DNA from: Pseudomonas azerbaijanoccidentalis
Lineage (GTDB): Bacteria > Pseudomonadota > Gammaproteobacteria > Pseudomonadales > Pseudomonadaceae
DNA length: 64,000 bases
NCBI RefSeq assembly: GCF_019145495.1
Contig: NZ_JAHSTU010000003.1
Coordinates: 372,001 to 436,000, forward strand
Reading direction: 5' to 3'
The position numbers and the translations under genes were made by a program. This document shows positions 17,241 through 28,200 of this stretch, piece by piece. The notes beneath the pieces were generated by a model, which was not told the origin of the DNA, made no database searches, and was given only the letters and a program-made list of their open reading frames with translations. Within the stretch, counting starts at the first letter, position 1, and every line of letters begins with the position of its first letter.

Positions 17241-17485
17241 GCGCGCAATTTCGCCTGGGTGAATGGGCGAGAAACTTTGCGTTGGATCGGTCGAGAAAGA
17301 AGTCGGGAAAGGAGGTGTTTGTTGTAGGGCGAATCGCTAAAGCAATGTCGTTACTTCGTCACCGTCCGGGTTTTGCCCGTTGCTCTCGGGCTGTCGCGCT
17401 CGCTATGCTGCTGAATCCTTTAATCCGTCACGGAGCCGGCCGCACCTGAGCCGCCTGGGATGTCGTTCAATACGGATCAGATGCG

Positions 17486-18181
17486 ATGAATGCAGCGCTG
17501 AAAGAGTTCGGCCCGATCAAGGCCGTGATTTTCGATATGGACGGCTTGTTGCTGGACACCGAGGGCATCTACACCGAAGTCACGGCCATGATTGCCGCGC
17601 GCTACGGGCGGACGTTCGACTGGAGCGTCAAACAGAACATCATTGGTCGTGGCGCCGGTGACCTGGCGCGTTACGTGGTTGAGGCGCTTGAACTGCCGAT
17701 CAGCGCCGAAGAGTTTCTGGTGATCCGCGAACCGCTGATGCGCGAGCGTTTTCCTACAGCGCAGGCGATGCCGGGCGCACAGGAACTGGTTCGGCATCTG
17801 AAGGCCCACAACATTCCGATTGCGGTGGGCACCAGTTCGTCGAGCCAGTCGTTTGGTCAGAAAACCACGTTGCACCGCGACTGGTTCGCCCTGTTCGACT
17901 TCGTCGTCACTGCCGATGACCCGGAAGTAGGCGCGGCCAAACCGGCGCCGGACATCTTCCTGACTGCCGCGCGACGCCTGGGCGTTGCGCCTGAAGATTG
18001 CCTGGTGTTCGAAGATTCACCGTTCGGTGTCACGGCGGCGAAAGCGGCGGGGATGACGGCGATTGCGATTCCGGATGCGGCCATGGCCGACGAAAAATAC
18101 GCACACGCCGATGGCATTCTTCGTACGCTCAAAGGGTTCAAGCCGAGCGCATTCGGCTTGCCGGCGCTGGAGTGGGCCTGA
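17486..18181 (+). CDS. HAD-superfamily phosphatase
   Basis: A 231-residue HAD subfamily IA hydrolase. Motif I is FDMDGLLLDTE (nucleophile Asp17, acid Asp19), motif II is the threonine/serine stretch VGTSSSS, the lysine is in GAAKPAPDIF and motif III is VFEDSPFGV. The alpha-helical cap lies between motifs I and II. The closest functional group by motif is the pseudouridine-5'-phosphatase or sugar-phosphatase type, but the substrate is uncertain. It ends about 40 bases before the iron-starvation promoter of pvdG and is probably not part of the siderophore regulon. Confidence 0.9.
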   Translation: MNAALKEFGPIKAVIFDMDGLLLDTEGIYTEVTAMIAARYGRTFDWSVKQNIIGRGAGDLARYVVEALELPISAEEFLVIREPLMRERFPTAQAMPGAQELVRHLKAHNIPIAVGTSSSSQSFGQKTTLHRDWFALFDFVVTADDPEVGAAKPAPDIFLTAARRLGVAPEDCLVFEDSPFGVTAAKAAGMTAIAIPDAAMADEKYAHADGILRTLKGFKPSAFGLPALEWA

Positions 18182-18223
18182 CGCAAAAAGCGGCGCATCC
18201 CGGCAGGCGCATTTCATCGGCGA

Positions 18224-18248
18224 CTAATTCACGACGTACTTCATCCGT
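18224..18248 (+). promoter_or_regulatory. Candidate PvdS iron-starvation promoter for pvdG
   Basis: CTAATT (18224-18229) is followed after 16 bases by CGT (18246-18248). It differs from the exact TAAAT-N16-CGT boxes elsewhere in the locus by one base in the -35 element. It lies 33 bases before the GTG start. Confidence 0.65.
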
Positions 18249-18280
18249 TCTCTTTACAGACAACTTTTGAGGTACGTCCG

Positions 18281-19015
18281 GTGACTCCGCTGACATTGCT
18301 GTGCCTGCCTTATTCTGGCGCGAGCGCCATGGTCTATAGCCGCTGGCGGCGCAAACTGCCGGAGTGGATCAAGCTGCAACCGGTGGAGTTGCCCGGGCGC
18401 GGTGCGCGTTACGGCGAACCATTGCACACCGACATGCGCCGCCTGGCGCTGCAACTGGCCAACGAACAAAAAGCTATGCTCAAGGCGCCTTATGCGTTGT
18501 TCGGCCACAGCCTCGGTGCGTTGCTGGCGTGTGAGATGGCCCATGCGTTTCGCGCCCTCGGCGCCCCGGAGCCGGTGGCCTTGTTCGCCTCCGGTACCGC
18601 CGCGCCGACCATGCGCCTGGATTACGACCGCGGTTTTGCCGAGCCGAAAACCGATGCCGAACTGATCGAGCAACTGCGCAACCTCAATGGCACCAGCGAA
18701 GAAGTGCTGGCCAACGAAGAGCTGATGAGCCTGACACTGCCGATCCTGCGCGCCGACTTCCAGTTGTGCGGGCGTTTCGAACCGATCCAGCGACCGTTGC
18801 TCAAGTGCCCGGTGCACGTGCTCGGCGGCAAGGCTGACCGCGCCACCACCGAGCAGTTGATCGGCTGGAGCAAGGAAACCCACGGCAGTTTTTCCGTGGA
18901 CATGCTCGCTGGTGGGCACTTCTTCATCCATGAGCATGAGGCCAAGGTGCTGCGGGTGATCAAGGATCAGCTGGAGGTTCATCATCGGCGGCATGCCATG
19001 GCGGCTGTGGGATAA
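18281..19015 (+). CDS. pvdG: Type II thioesterase of pyoverdine synthesis
   Basis: A 244-residue external thioesterase that clears wrongly loaded carrier domains on the NRPSs. The catalytic serine is in FGHSLGALL (Ser77), with a C-terminal acid (GGKADR) and histidine (AGGHFFIHEH). A GTG start preceded by TTTTGAGG is used. In P. aeruginosa pvdG lies beside pvdS and pvdL; here it heads the peptide NRPS genes instead, under its own iron-starvation-type promoter. Length and motifs match PvdG, and the position before the NRPS genes supports the assignment. Confidence 0.88.
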   Translation: MTPLTLLCLPYSGASAMVYSRWRRKLPEWIKLQPVELPGRGARYGEPLHTDMRRLALQLANEQKAMLKAPYALFGHSLGALLACEMAHAFRALGAPEPVALFASGTAAPTMRLDYDRGFAEPKTDAELIEQLRNLNGTSEEVLANEELMSLTLPILRADFQLCGRFEPIQRPLLKCPVHVLGGKADRATTEQLIGWSKETHGSFSVDMLAGGHFFIHEHEAKVLRVIKDQLEVHHRRHAMAAVG

Positions 19016-19041
19016 CTCAATTCCAGGCTGTACCCAAATCC

Positions 19042-19133
19042 CTGTGGGAGCGGGCTTGCCCGCGATGGCGATGGAAGAGTCAACACATAAGTGTCTGAAC
19101 GTCCGCTATCGCGGGCAAGCCCGCTCCCACAGG
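19042..19133. repeat. REPIN, GTGGGAGCGGGCTTGCCCGC family
   Basis: Two inverted copies of CCTGTGGGAGCGGGCTTGCC with CGCGAT face each other across about 40 bases. It lies between pvdG and the first NRPS gene. Confidence 0.88.
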
Positions 19134-19172
19134 TTTTTTCATCGTTCAATTTTCCGCGTTTCACCTCCCTTC

Positions 19173-19187
19173 TGATAGTTGTTCTCA
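19173..19187. promoter_or_regulatory. Possible Fur box upstream of the first NRPS gene
   Basis: TGATAGTTGTTCTCA fits the 7-1-7 Fur pattern TGATAAT-N-ATTATCA at 11 of 14 positions. It lies next to the iron-starvation box, which would be unusual because Fur normally acts through pvdS. Confidence 0.35.
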
Positions 19188-19191
19188 TTCG

Positions 19192-19215
19192 CTAATTTTT
19201 CCGGCCTGCATTCGT
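19192..19215 (+). promoter_or_regulatory. Candidate iron-starvation promoter of the NRPS operon
   Basis: CTAATT (19192-19197) and CGT (19213-19215) are separated by 15 bases, one fewer than in the exact boxes of this locus. It lies 55 bases before the NRPS start. Confidence 0.5.
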
Positions 19216-19269
19216 TTTATAGGGACGACGTGCCTTTGTGCTTCCCGCCACTGATCCGGATACCCAGAA

Positions 19270-22200
19270 ATGAATGCTGAAGACTCCTTGAAACTTGCTC
19301 GCCGGTTTATCGGGTTGCCCCTGGAAAAGCGCCAGATGTTCCTTGCGGCCTTGCACAAGGAGGGCGTTGATTTCGCCCGTTTCCCCATTCCTGCCGGCGT
19401 CGAGGCCGAGGACCGCCAGGCGCTGTCGTACGCCCAGCAACGCATGTGGTTTCTGTGGCAACTGGACCCGCAAAGCGGCGCGTATAACCTGCCCGGTGCG
19501 GTGCGCCTGACCGGTCGTCTGAATCTGCCTGCGCTGGAGCAAGCCTTCGCCAGCCTGGTGGCGCGTCATGAAACCCTGCGCACCGTGTTTGCGCCGCAAC
19601 CGGATGACACCCTGCTGCAAGTTCCAGCCACGGCGCCGCTGGTGATTGATCAAGTCGATTTCTGTGCCTTGCCGCCCACCGAGCGGGAGCAGGCCGTGGC
19701 GCATGCCGCCGAGCAACAATCGCTGTTGCCGTTCGATCTGGGCACCGGGCCGCTGCTGCGTGTGACCTTGCTCAAGCTCGCCGAGCAGGAGCACGTGCTG
19801 CTGCTGACTCTGCACCACATCGTGTCCGATGGCTGGTCGATGAACGTGCTGATCGACGAGTTCATCCGCTGCTACGACGCCTTCGATGCCGGCACGCAAC
19901 CGCAACTTGCGCCTTTGCCGATCCAGTACGGCGACTACGCGTTGTGGCAGCGCCGCTGGCTGGAGGCGGGCGAGCAGGCGCGTCAACTTGAATACTGGCA
20001 AGCGCAATTGGGTGACGAACACCCGGTGCTGGAACTGCCGCTCGATCATCCGCGCCCGGCGATGCCGAGCTATCGCGGCACGCGCTACGAATTCGCTGTC
20101 GACGGGCAACTGGCCGAGCAACTGCGCGCCACGGCCCAGAAACACAACATCACCTTGTTCATGCTGTTGCTCGGTGCGTTCAACGTGCTGCTGCACCGTT
20201 ACACCGGGCAGAACGACATCCGCGTCGGCGTGCCGATCGCCAACCGCAACCGCGCGGAGATCGAAGGCCTGATCGGTTTCTTCGTCAACACCCAAGTGCT
20301 GCGCACGCAACTGGACGGTCAGACCCGTGTCGACGACTTCCTGCGTCGCATCAAGGAAACGGCGCTCGGCGCGCAGGCCCATCAGGACCTGCCGTTCGAG
20401 CGCCTCGTCGAAGCGCTGAAACTGGAACGCAGCCTCAGTCACACGCCGCTATTCCAGGTGATGTACAACCACCAGCCGCAGGTCGCGGACATTTCCACGG
20501 TGACCACGGCGTCCGGCCTGGCGCTGGGCATGATCGAGTGGCAAGGGCGCACCACGCAGTTCGACCTGACCCTCGATACTTATGAGAAGGGCGGCAAACT
20601 GCACGCCGCGCTGACTTACGCCAACGACCTGTTCGACGCCGCGACCATCGCGCGCATGGCGCAGCACTGGACGCGTTTGCTGCAAGGCATGGTCAGCGAT
20701 TCACAGCAGCGCATCGGTGATTTGCCGATGCTGGAGCACGCCGAGTATCAGCGCATCGTGCATGACTGGAACCGCGCCGATGAACGCTTCGCTGAAGATT
20801 TGTGCGTTCATGAATTGATCAGCCAGCAAGTGGCTGCGAGCCCTGATGCATTGGCCGTGACCTTCGCGGATACGCAACTGACTTACAGCGAACTCGATCA
20901 GCAAGCCAACCGCCTGGCGCACAAACTGATCGAACTCGGTGTCGGCCCGGAAGTGCGGGTCGGCGTGGCCCTGCAGCGGTCCGAGCAACTGCTGGTGGCT
21001 TTGCTCGCCGTGCTCAAGGCCGGTGGCGCCTACGTGCCGCTCGACCCGGATTACCCAGCCGAGCGCGTTGCCTACATGCTCGAAGACAGCCGCGCTTTAG
21101 TGCTGATCACGCAGCAGGCCGTCGCCGAATCGTTGAATGTGAGCGCAGACACTCAAGTCCTGTTGATGGACGATATCCCGTCGCTGGCCGCTTTCCCGCA
21201 AAGTGCGCCGATCAGCCGCGTCACGCCCGACAACCTGGCCTACGTGATCTACACCTCCGGTTCCACCGGCAAGCCCAAAGGCGTGGCCATCGCCCATCGC
21301 AACGTGCTGGCGCTGATCGACTGGTCCAAATCGGTTTACAGCCGCGACGACATTCAAGGCGTGCTGGCCTCCACGTCGGTGTGCTTCGACCTGTCGGTGT
21401 GGGAGCTGTTCGTCACGCTGGCCAACGGCGGTTCGCTGATCATCGCCCGCAACGCCCTGGAATTGCCGCAACTGCCGGCGCGGGATCAGTTGCGGCTGAT
21501 CAACACCGTGCCATCGGCGATCAACGCGTTGCAACGCGACGGGCAGATCCCGCCGAGCGTGCGCATCATCAATCTGGCCGGTGAACCACTCAAACAGAGC
21601 CTGGTTGACGCGCTGTATCAGCAAGCGACCGTCGAGCACGTCTACGACTTGTACGGCCCGTCAGAAGACACCACCTATTCGACCTGGACCCGGCGTGAAG
21701 CCGATGGCCACGCCAACATTGGTCGCCCGCTCAAGCACACCGCCAGCTATCTGCTCGATGCCGACCTGCAACCGGTGCCGCAAGGCGTGTCCGCCGAGCT
21801 GTACCTCAGCGGTGCGGGCATCACTCGTGGCTATCTCGCAAAGCCGAGCCTGACTGCTGAAAAATACGTGCCGAACCCGTTTTCCAGCACCGGCGAGCGC
21901 CTGTACCGCACCGGCGACCTGACCCGTTATCAAGCCGACGGCACCCTGCAATACGTCGGCCGCATCGACCATCAGGTCAAGGTGCGTGGCTTCCGTATCG
22001 AACTCGGTGAAATCGAAGCGCGGCTGTTGCAGCAGGACGCGGTGCGCGAACTGGCGGTGCTGGCCCAGGACGGCGCCAATGGTCAGCAACTGGTGGCGTA
22101 CATTGTGCCGAGCGACTCGGCGCTGGTGGTCGATGCCGAGGCGCAAGCGACCCTGCGCGAGTCGCTGAAAGCCGCGCTGCGTCAGCATCTGCCGGACTAC

Positions 22201-25200
22201 ATGGTCCCGGCGTTCCTGCTGTTCCTAGACCATTTGCCGCTGACGCCGAACGGCAAACTCGACCGCAAGGCCTTGCCAGCGATTGATGGATCGACCCAAC
22301 AGCGCGAACACGTCGCGCCGCGCAGCGAACTGGAAAAAGCCCTCGCCGCCATCTGGCAAGAGGTGCTGGCCATCGACAGCGTCGGCCTGGAAGACAATTT
22401 CTTCGAACTGGGCGGCGATTCCATCGTTTCGATGCAAGTGGTCAGCCGTGCGCGGCAATCCGGGATTGTGCTCAGCCCCAAGGACCTGTTCCAGCACCAG
22501 ACCATCCGCAGCCTCGCCCAAGCGGCGCGCACTGGCGGGCAATCGCAGATCGATCAAGGTCCGGCGGCGGGCGCAGTGGCGTTGGCGCCGGTGCAGCAAT
22601 GGTTCTTCGAACAGGCGATTCCCGAGCGTCAGCACTGGAACCAGTCGCTGCTGCTGGTGCCGCGCGAGGCGCTGAACGTCGAGGCGCTGGAGCGTGCACT
22701 GGAGCAATTGCTGACCCAGCACGATAGCCTGCGCCTGCGTTATGCACAGGCAGAAAACACCTGGCAGCAAACCTACGCCGCGCCGACTACGGAGTCGGTG
22801 TTGTGGCGGCGTCAGGCGCAATCGGTCGAGCAGCTCAATACCTTGTGCGATGAAGCCCAGCGCAGCCTCGATTTGCAAAACGGTCCGTTGTTGCGTGCCC
22901 TGTGGGTCGCGATGGCTGACGGCACCGAACGTTTGCTGTTGGTGATCCATCACCTGGCGGTGGACGGTGTTTCCTGGCGCGTGTTGTTGGAAGATTTGCA
23001 GCACTTCTACAACGGCGGCACGGCGCAGGCGAAAAGCAGCACTTATCAGCGTTGGGTCGCGCGCTTGCAGGAGCATTTGCCAGCCTTCGAACACAGCCTC
23101 GGCCATTGGAAAACTGAACTGCAAGACGCGCCCACCGACCTGCCATGCGAGCGCCCGAACGGTGCGCTGGAAAACCGATTTGAAGAAAAGCTCGAACTCA
23201 AACTCGACACCGAACAAACCCGCCGGCTGCTGCAACAAGCCCCGGCGGCGTATCGCACCCAGGTCAACGACCTGCTGCTGACCGCACTGGCCCGAGCCGT
23301 TTGCCGCTGGAGCGGGCAGGGCAGCACGCTGATCCAGCTCGAAGGCCATGGCCGCGAAGACCTGTTCGACGGCATCGACCTGACCCGCACCGTCGGCTGG
23401 TTCACCAGCCTGTTCCCGGTCAATCTGAAACCCGCTGTCGACTTCGGCGCATCGATCAAGTCGATCAAGGAGCAACTGCGCAACGTCCCGGACAAAGGAC
23501 TGGGCTACGGCGCGCTGCGCTACTTCGGCGCGCCTGAGGTACGCGCTGAACTGGCGTCGCTGCCGCAACCGCGCATTACCTTCAACTATCTGGGGCAGTT
23601 CGACCGTCAGTTCGATGAGGGCGCGTTGTTCACGCCGTCCACCGAAGGCAATGGTGTGGCGCAGGACCCAACGGCGCCGCTCGGCAACTGGCTGGTGGTC
23701 GAAGGTCAGGTTTACGGCGGTGAGTTGTCCCTGAGCTGGGGTTTCAGCCGCGAGATGTTCGACACCGCGACCATCCAGCGTCTGGCCGACGAGTATGCGC
23801 ATGAGTTGAACGCGCTGATCGATCACTGCTGTGCGCTTGAACTGGCGCAAGCCACGCCGTCGGACTTCCCGCTGGCGCAGATCAGTCAGGTGCAACTCGA
23901 TGGATTGCCGCTTTCCGTCTCGACGCTGGAAGACTTGTATCCGCTGTCTCCGATGCAGCAGGGCATGCTGTTCCACACCCTGTACGAGCCGCAAGTCGGC
24001 GCCTACATCAGTCAGTTGCGCCTGGACATTGGCGGCCTCGACACCAAGCGTTTCACCCGCTCCTGGCAGGCGGCGGTCGAGCGTCACGACATCCTGCGCA
24101 GCAGCTTTCACTGGCAGGGTCTCGACGTTGCGCATCAGGCGATTGCCCGTCAGGTGACGCTGCCGCTGCAAGTGCTTGAAGCGACCGACACTGACGCGCT
24201 GGCCGATGCCGAACGTGCCCAAGGTTTCGAGCTGGGCACGACACCGCTGTTCCGCTTGAAACTGGTGCGTACCGGCACCGACGCCTGGCACCTGATCTAC
24301 ACCAGTCATCACATCCTGATGGACGGCTGGAGCAACGCGCAGTTGCTCGCCGAAGTGATCCAGCACTACGCCGCCGGACAGTCGCTGCCGGCTCCAATGG
24401 GCCAATTCCGCGATTACCTCGGCTGGTTGCAGCAGCAATCGGCCGACGCTGGTGAGCAGTTCTGGAAAGCCGCACTGGCACCGCTGCAAGCACCGACGAT
24501 GCTGGCCGAGGCCCTGCGCCCACCGGTCGATGCCCAAGGCAGCGAGGAACTTCGCGTGGTGCTCGACAACCGCGCGACCCAGCGTCTGGGCGAGTTCGCC
24601 CGTCAGCAGAAAGTCACCCTCAACACCGTGCTGCAAGCGGCGTGGAGCCTGTTGCTGCAACGCTACACCGGCCAGGATTGCGTGGTGTTCGGCGCCACCG
24701 TGGCCGGGCGTTCGGCACCGTTGCCGGGGATCGAAGAACAACTGGGGCTGTTCATCAACACGCTGCCGCTGGTGTGTTCGATGAAACCGGATCAGACCAT
24801 CAGCCAGTGGCTAGGCGAGTTGCAAGGCCTGAACCTGGCGATGCGCGAGTTTGAACACGTGCCGCTCTACGACATTCAGGGTTGGGCGGGGCAACAGGGC
24901 TCGGCGCTGTTCGACAATTTGCTGGTGTTCGAAAACTTCCCCGTCGCCGAGGCGCTGAAGCAAGGCGCGCCGGCCGGGTTGTCGTTCGGCAACCTGCACA
25001 ATCATGAGCGCACTCACTATCCGCTGACGCTTGGCGTCGAGTTGGGCGAGGCGCTGAGTTTCGATTTCAGCTACGACGCGGCGCGTTTCAGTGCTGCTCA
25101 GGTGGCTCAACTGTCGGCCAATCTTCAGCACCTGCTGACGCAATTGGTCGCCGCGCCGAACGCTGCATTGGGTGCACTGGAACTGCTCGATGGCGAAGGC

Positions 25201-28200
25201 AAAAACGCGCTGCTCGCGATCAGCCAACCGGCGCCGGTTGAGTTATCCACAGGCCTTCTGGTTCACGAGAGCATCGCCGCTCAAGCCGCTGCCACCCCGA
25301 ATGCGCTGGCGTTGCAGGTTGATGGTCAGCGCCGGAGCTATGGTGAACTGAATGCCCAGGCCAACCGCTTGGCGCATCGCTTGATCGACAACGGCGCCGG
25401 TCCTGGCAAACGTGTTGGCCTGGCGCTGCGTCGTGGCCCGCAACTGATCGTCAGCCTGCTCGCGGTGCTGAAAAGCGGCGCGGCCTATGTGCCGCTGGAC
25501 CCGAAATACCCGAGCGAGCGACTGGCCTACATGATCGAGGACAGCCGTCTCGACGTGTTGCTGTGCGAGTCCGGTTTGCTGGAAGATTTGCCGCTGCCGG
25601 TGCATGTGCGCCTGCTGAGCCTCGACGAAGCCGCAGGCTACCCGGACAGCGATCCAAAAAACCACGCCGTGGCAGAAGACCTGGCTTACATCATCTACAC
25701 CTCCGGCTCCACCGGTCAGCCCAAAGGCGTGGCGATCGACCATGGCGCGCTGCGTGAATTCTGCCAAAGCGCCGCCGATTATTCGGTGCTGTCGGCCGCC
25801 GACCGCGTGTTGCAATTCGCGACCTTTAGCTTCGACGGTTTCGTCGAGCAATGCTACCCGGCGCTGTGCGTTGGCGCGGCGTTGATCATGCGCGGCGATG
25901 ACCTGTGGGACGCCGGTCGACTGGCTGCACAAATCATTGAGCAAGGCGTGACCGTGGCTGACTTGCCCGCCGCCTACTGGTTCCTGCTGGCCCGCGAATG
26001 CGCCAGCGGTGTGGTGCGCAACCTTGGCGATTTGCGTCAGGTGCACGTTGGCGGCGAAGCCATGTCGGTGGAAGGTCTGCGCCTGTGGCATCAGGCCGGT
26101 TTGGGTCACGTGCGTTTGCTCAACACCTACGGGCCGACCGAAGCGACCGTGGTGTCCAGCGTGCATGAATGCCGGTTGGACGATGCCAGCGATGCGTTCG
26201 GCATCCCGATTGGTCGTGCCATCGCCGGTCGTGCGTTGTATGTGCTGGATGCGGCCGGTCAGTTGCTGCCGGCCGATGGTGTCGGCGAGTTGTGCATCGG
26301 CGCACCGGCTTGCCTGGCGCAAAGCTATTTCGACCGCCCGGCGCTGACCGCCGAACGTTTCCTGCCGGACCCGTTTGCCCGCGCACCCGGTGCGCGTCTG
26401 TACCGCAGCGGCGACCTGGCGCGCTACAACGCCCACGGCGATCTGGAATACGTCGGGCGCATCGATCATCAGGTGAAAATTCGCGGCTTCCGCATCGAAA
26501 TGGGCGAGATCGAAGCCTGCCTGCAAGCTCGGGACGAGGTGCGCGAAGCGGCAGTCATCGCCCAGGACGGCACGCAACTGGTGGCGTACGTCGTCGCCAG
26601 CGGCGTGGTGAATTCCGAGGCTGACTACGTTGAAGCCCTCAAGGCCGTTATGCGCAAAGCGCTGCCGGAATACATGGTGCCGAGCCATCTGATCCTGCTG
26701 GCGAAATTGCCGCTCAACAACAACGGCAAACTCGACCGCAAGGCCTTGCCGCGGGCTGAAGCCGGCGCTGCACAGCGCGCTTTCGTTGCCCCGATTGAAG
26801 GGCTGGAAGCGCAACTGGCGCAGATCTGGCAGAGCGTATTGCAGGTTGAGCACGTCGGTCGCGACGACAATTTCTTCGAGTTGGGCGGCCATTCGTTGCT
26901 GGTACTGCAAGTGATTTCCCGGGTTCGCCAGCAGTTGAACATCGAACTGTCAGTGAGCAGCCTGTTCTCTGCCTCGAACCTGGCGCAATTCGCCGAGCGT
27001 GCGGCGCTTGCCGAGGTCAGCGCTCAGCCGCAACTGCAACGTGCGGCGGACGATCAACCGCGAATTTTGTCCTATGCCCAACAGCGCCAGTGGATTCTCT
27101 GGCAACTGGACCCGCAGAGCAGCGCCTACAACATTCCCGCCGCGCTGCGCCTGAAAGGCGCTCTGAACCGCCAGGCCCTGCGCCAAGCCTTCCTGCAATT
27201 GCAGGCTCGTCACGAAACCCTGCGCACGACCTTCGAACAAGACGGTCAGCAAGCACGTCCGTTAGTGCACGCCGAACTGGCGTTGCAGTTGAGCGAGGGA
27301 CCAGTCGCCGAGTCGTCGATCAACGATGCCGTGGCCGAAGCAATCGCCCAACCGTTCGACCTGCGCAACGGTCCGCTGTGGCGCGCATTGCTGCTGCAAG
27401 TCAGCGCCGAGGAACATGTGCTGGTCCTGACCGTGCACCACATCGCCGCCGATGGCTGGTCGATGCAAGTGATGGTTGATGAGTTCAGCGCCTTGTATCA
27501 GGCCGCTGCCGAAGGCCGCGCGGCCAGCCTCAACAACTTGCCGGTGGCTTACAGCGACTACGCCCGCTGGCAGCGCGACTGGCTGGAGGCGGGTGAGGGC
27601 GCCCGGCAACTGGCGTGGTGGCGCGAGCAACTGGACGGTAGCCAGGCTCCGCTGGAACTGCCGAGTGAACTGACCCGTCCGGCGCGCCGCAGCGAGCGTG
27701 GCGCCAACCTGACGCTGAACGTTGATCGCGAACTGCTGGCCGGTTTGCGTGCATGTGCACAGCAACAGCAAGTGACCCTGTTCATGCTGTTGCTGGCGAG
27801 TTTCCAGACCTTGCTGCACCGTCAGAGCGGGCAGTCGGGCATCAGTGTCGGCGTGCCGAGCGCCGGGCGTTCGCGGCTGGAAACCGAAGGCCTGATCGGC
27901 TTCTTCATCAACACCCAAGTGCTGCGTGCTGAGATCGATGGGCAACAGCCATTCAGCACCTTGTTGCAACAGGTCAAGCAAACCGCGTTGACCGCGCAGG
28001 CCCACCAGGACTTGCCGTTCGAGCAACTGGTCGATGCCTTGCAACCGGACCGCAGCCTCAATCACAGCCCGTTGTTCCAGGTGCTCTACAACCACCAGCA
28101 GCAAATGGGCGCGAGCGTTGAGCGTGTCGTTGCCGGGTTGCGGGTCGAGCGCCTGCACTGGCAGCAGCACACCGCACAATTCGATCTGGTGCTTGATACC

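Noticed and set aside
22225..24741. Very long minus-strand open frame opposite the first NRPS
   Set aside because: It lies wholly inside a gene with clear NRPS motifs; its codon pattern is the mirror of GC-rich coding DNA and it contains no recognisable domain or ribosome binding site. The same applies to the long frames at 28417-30501, 32520-35186 and 38991-40847.
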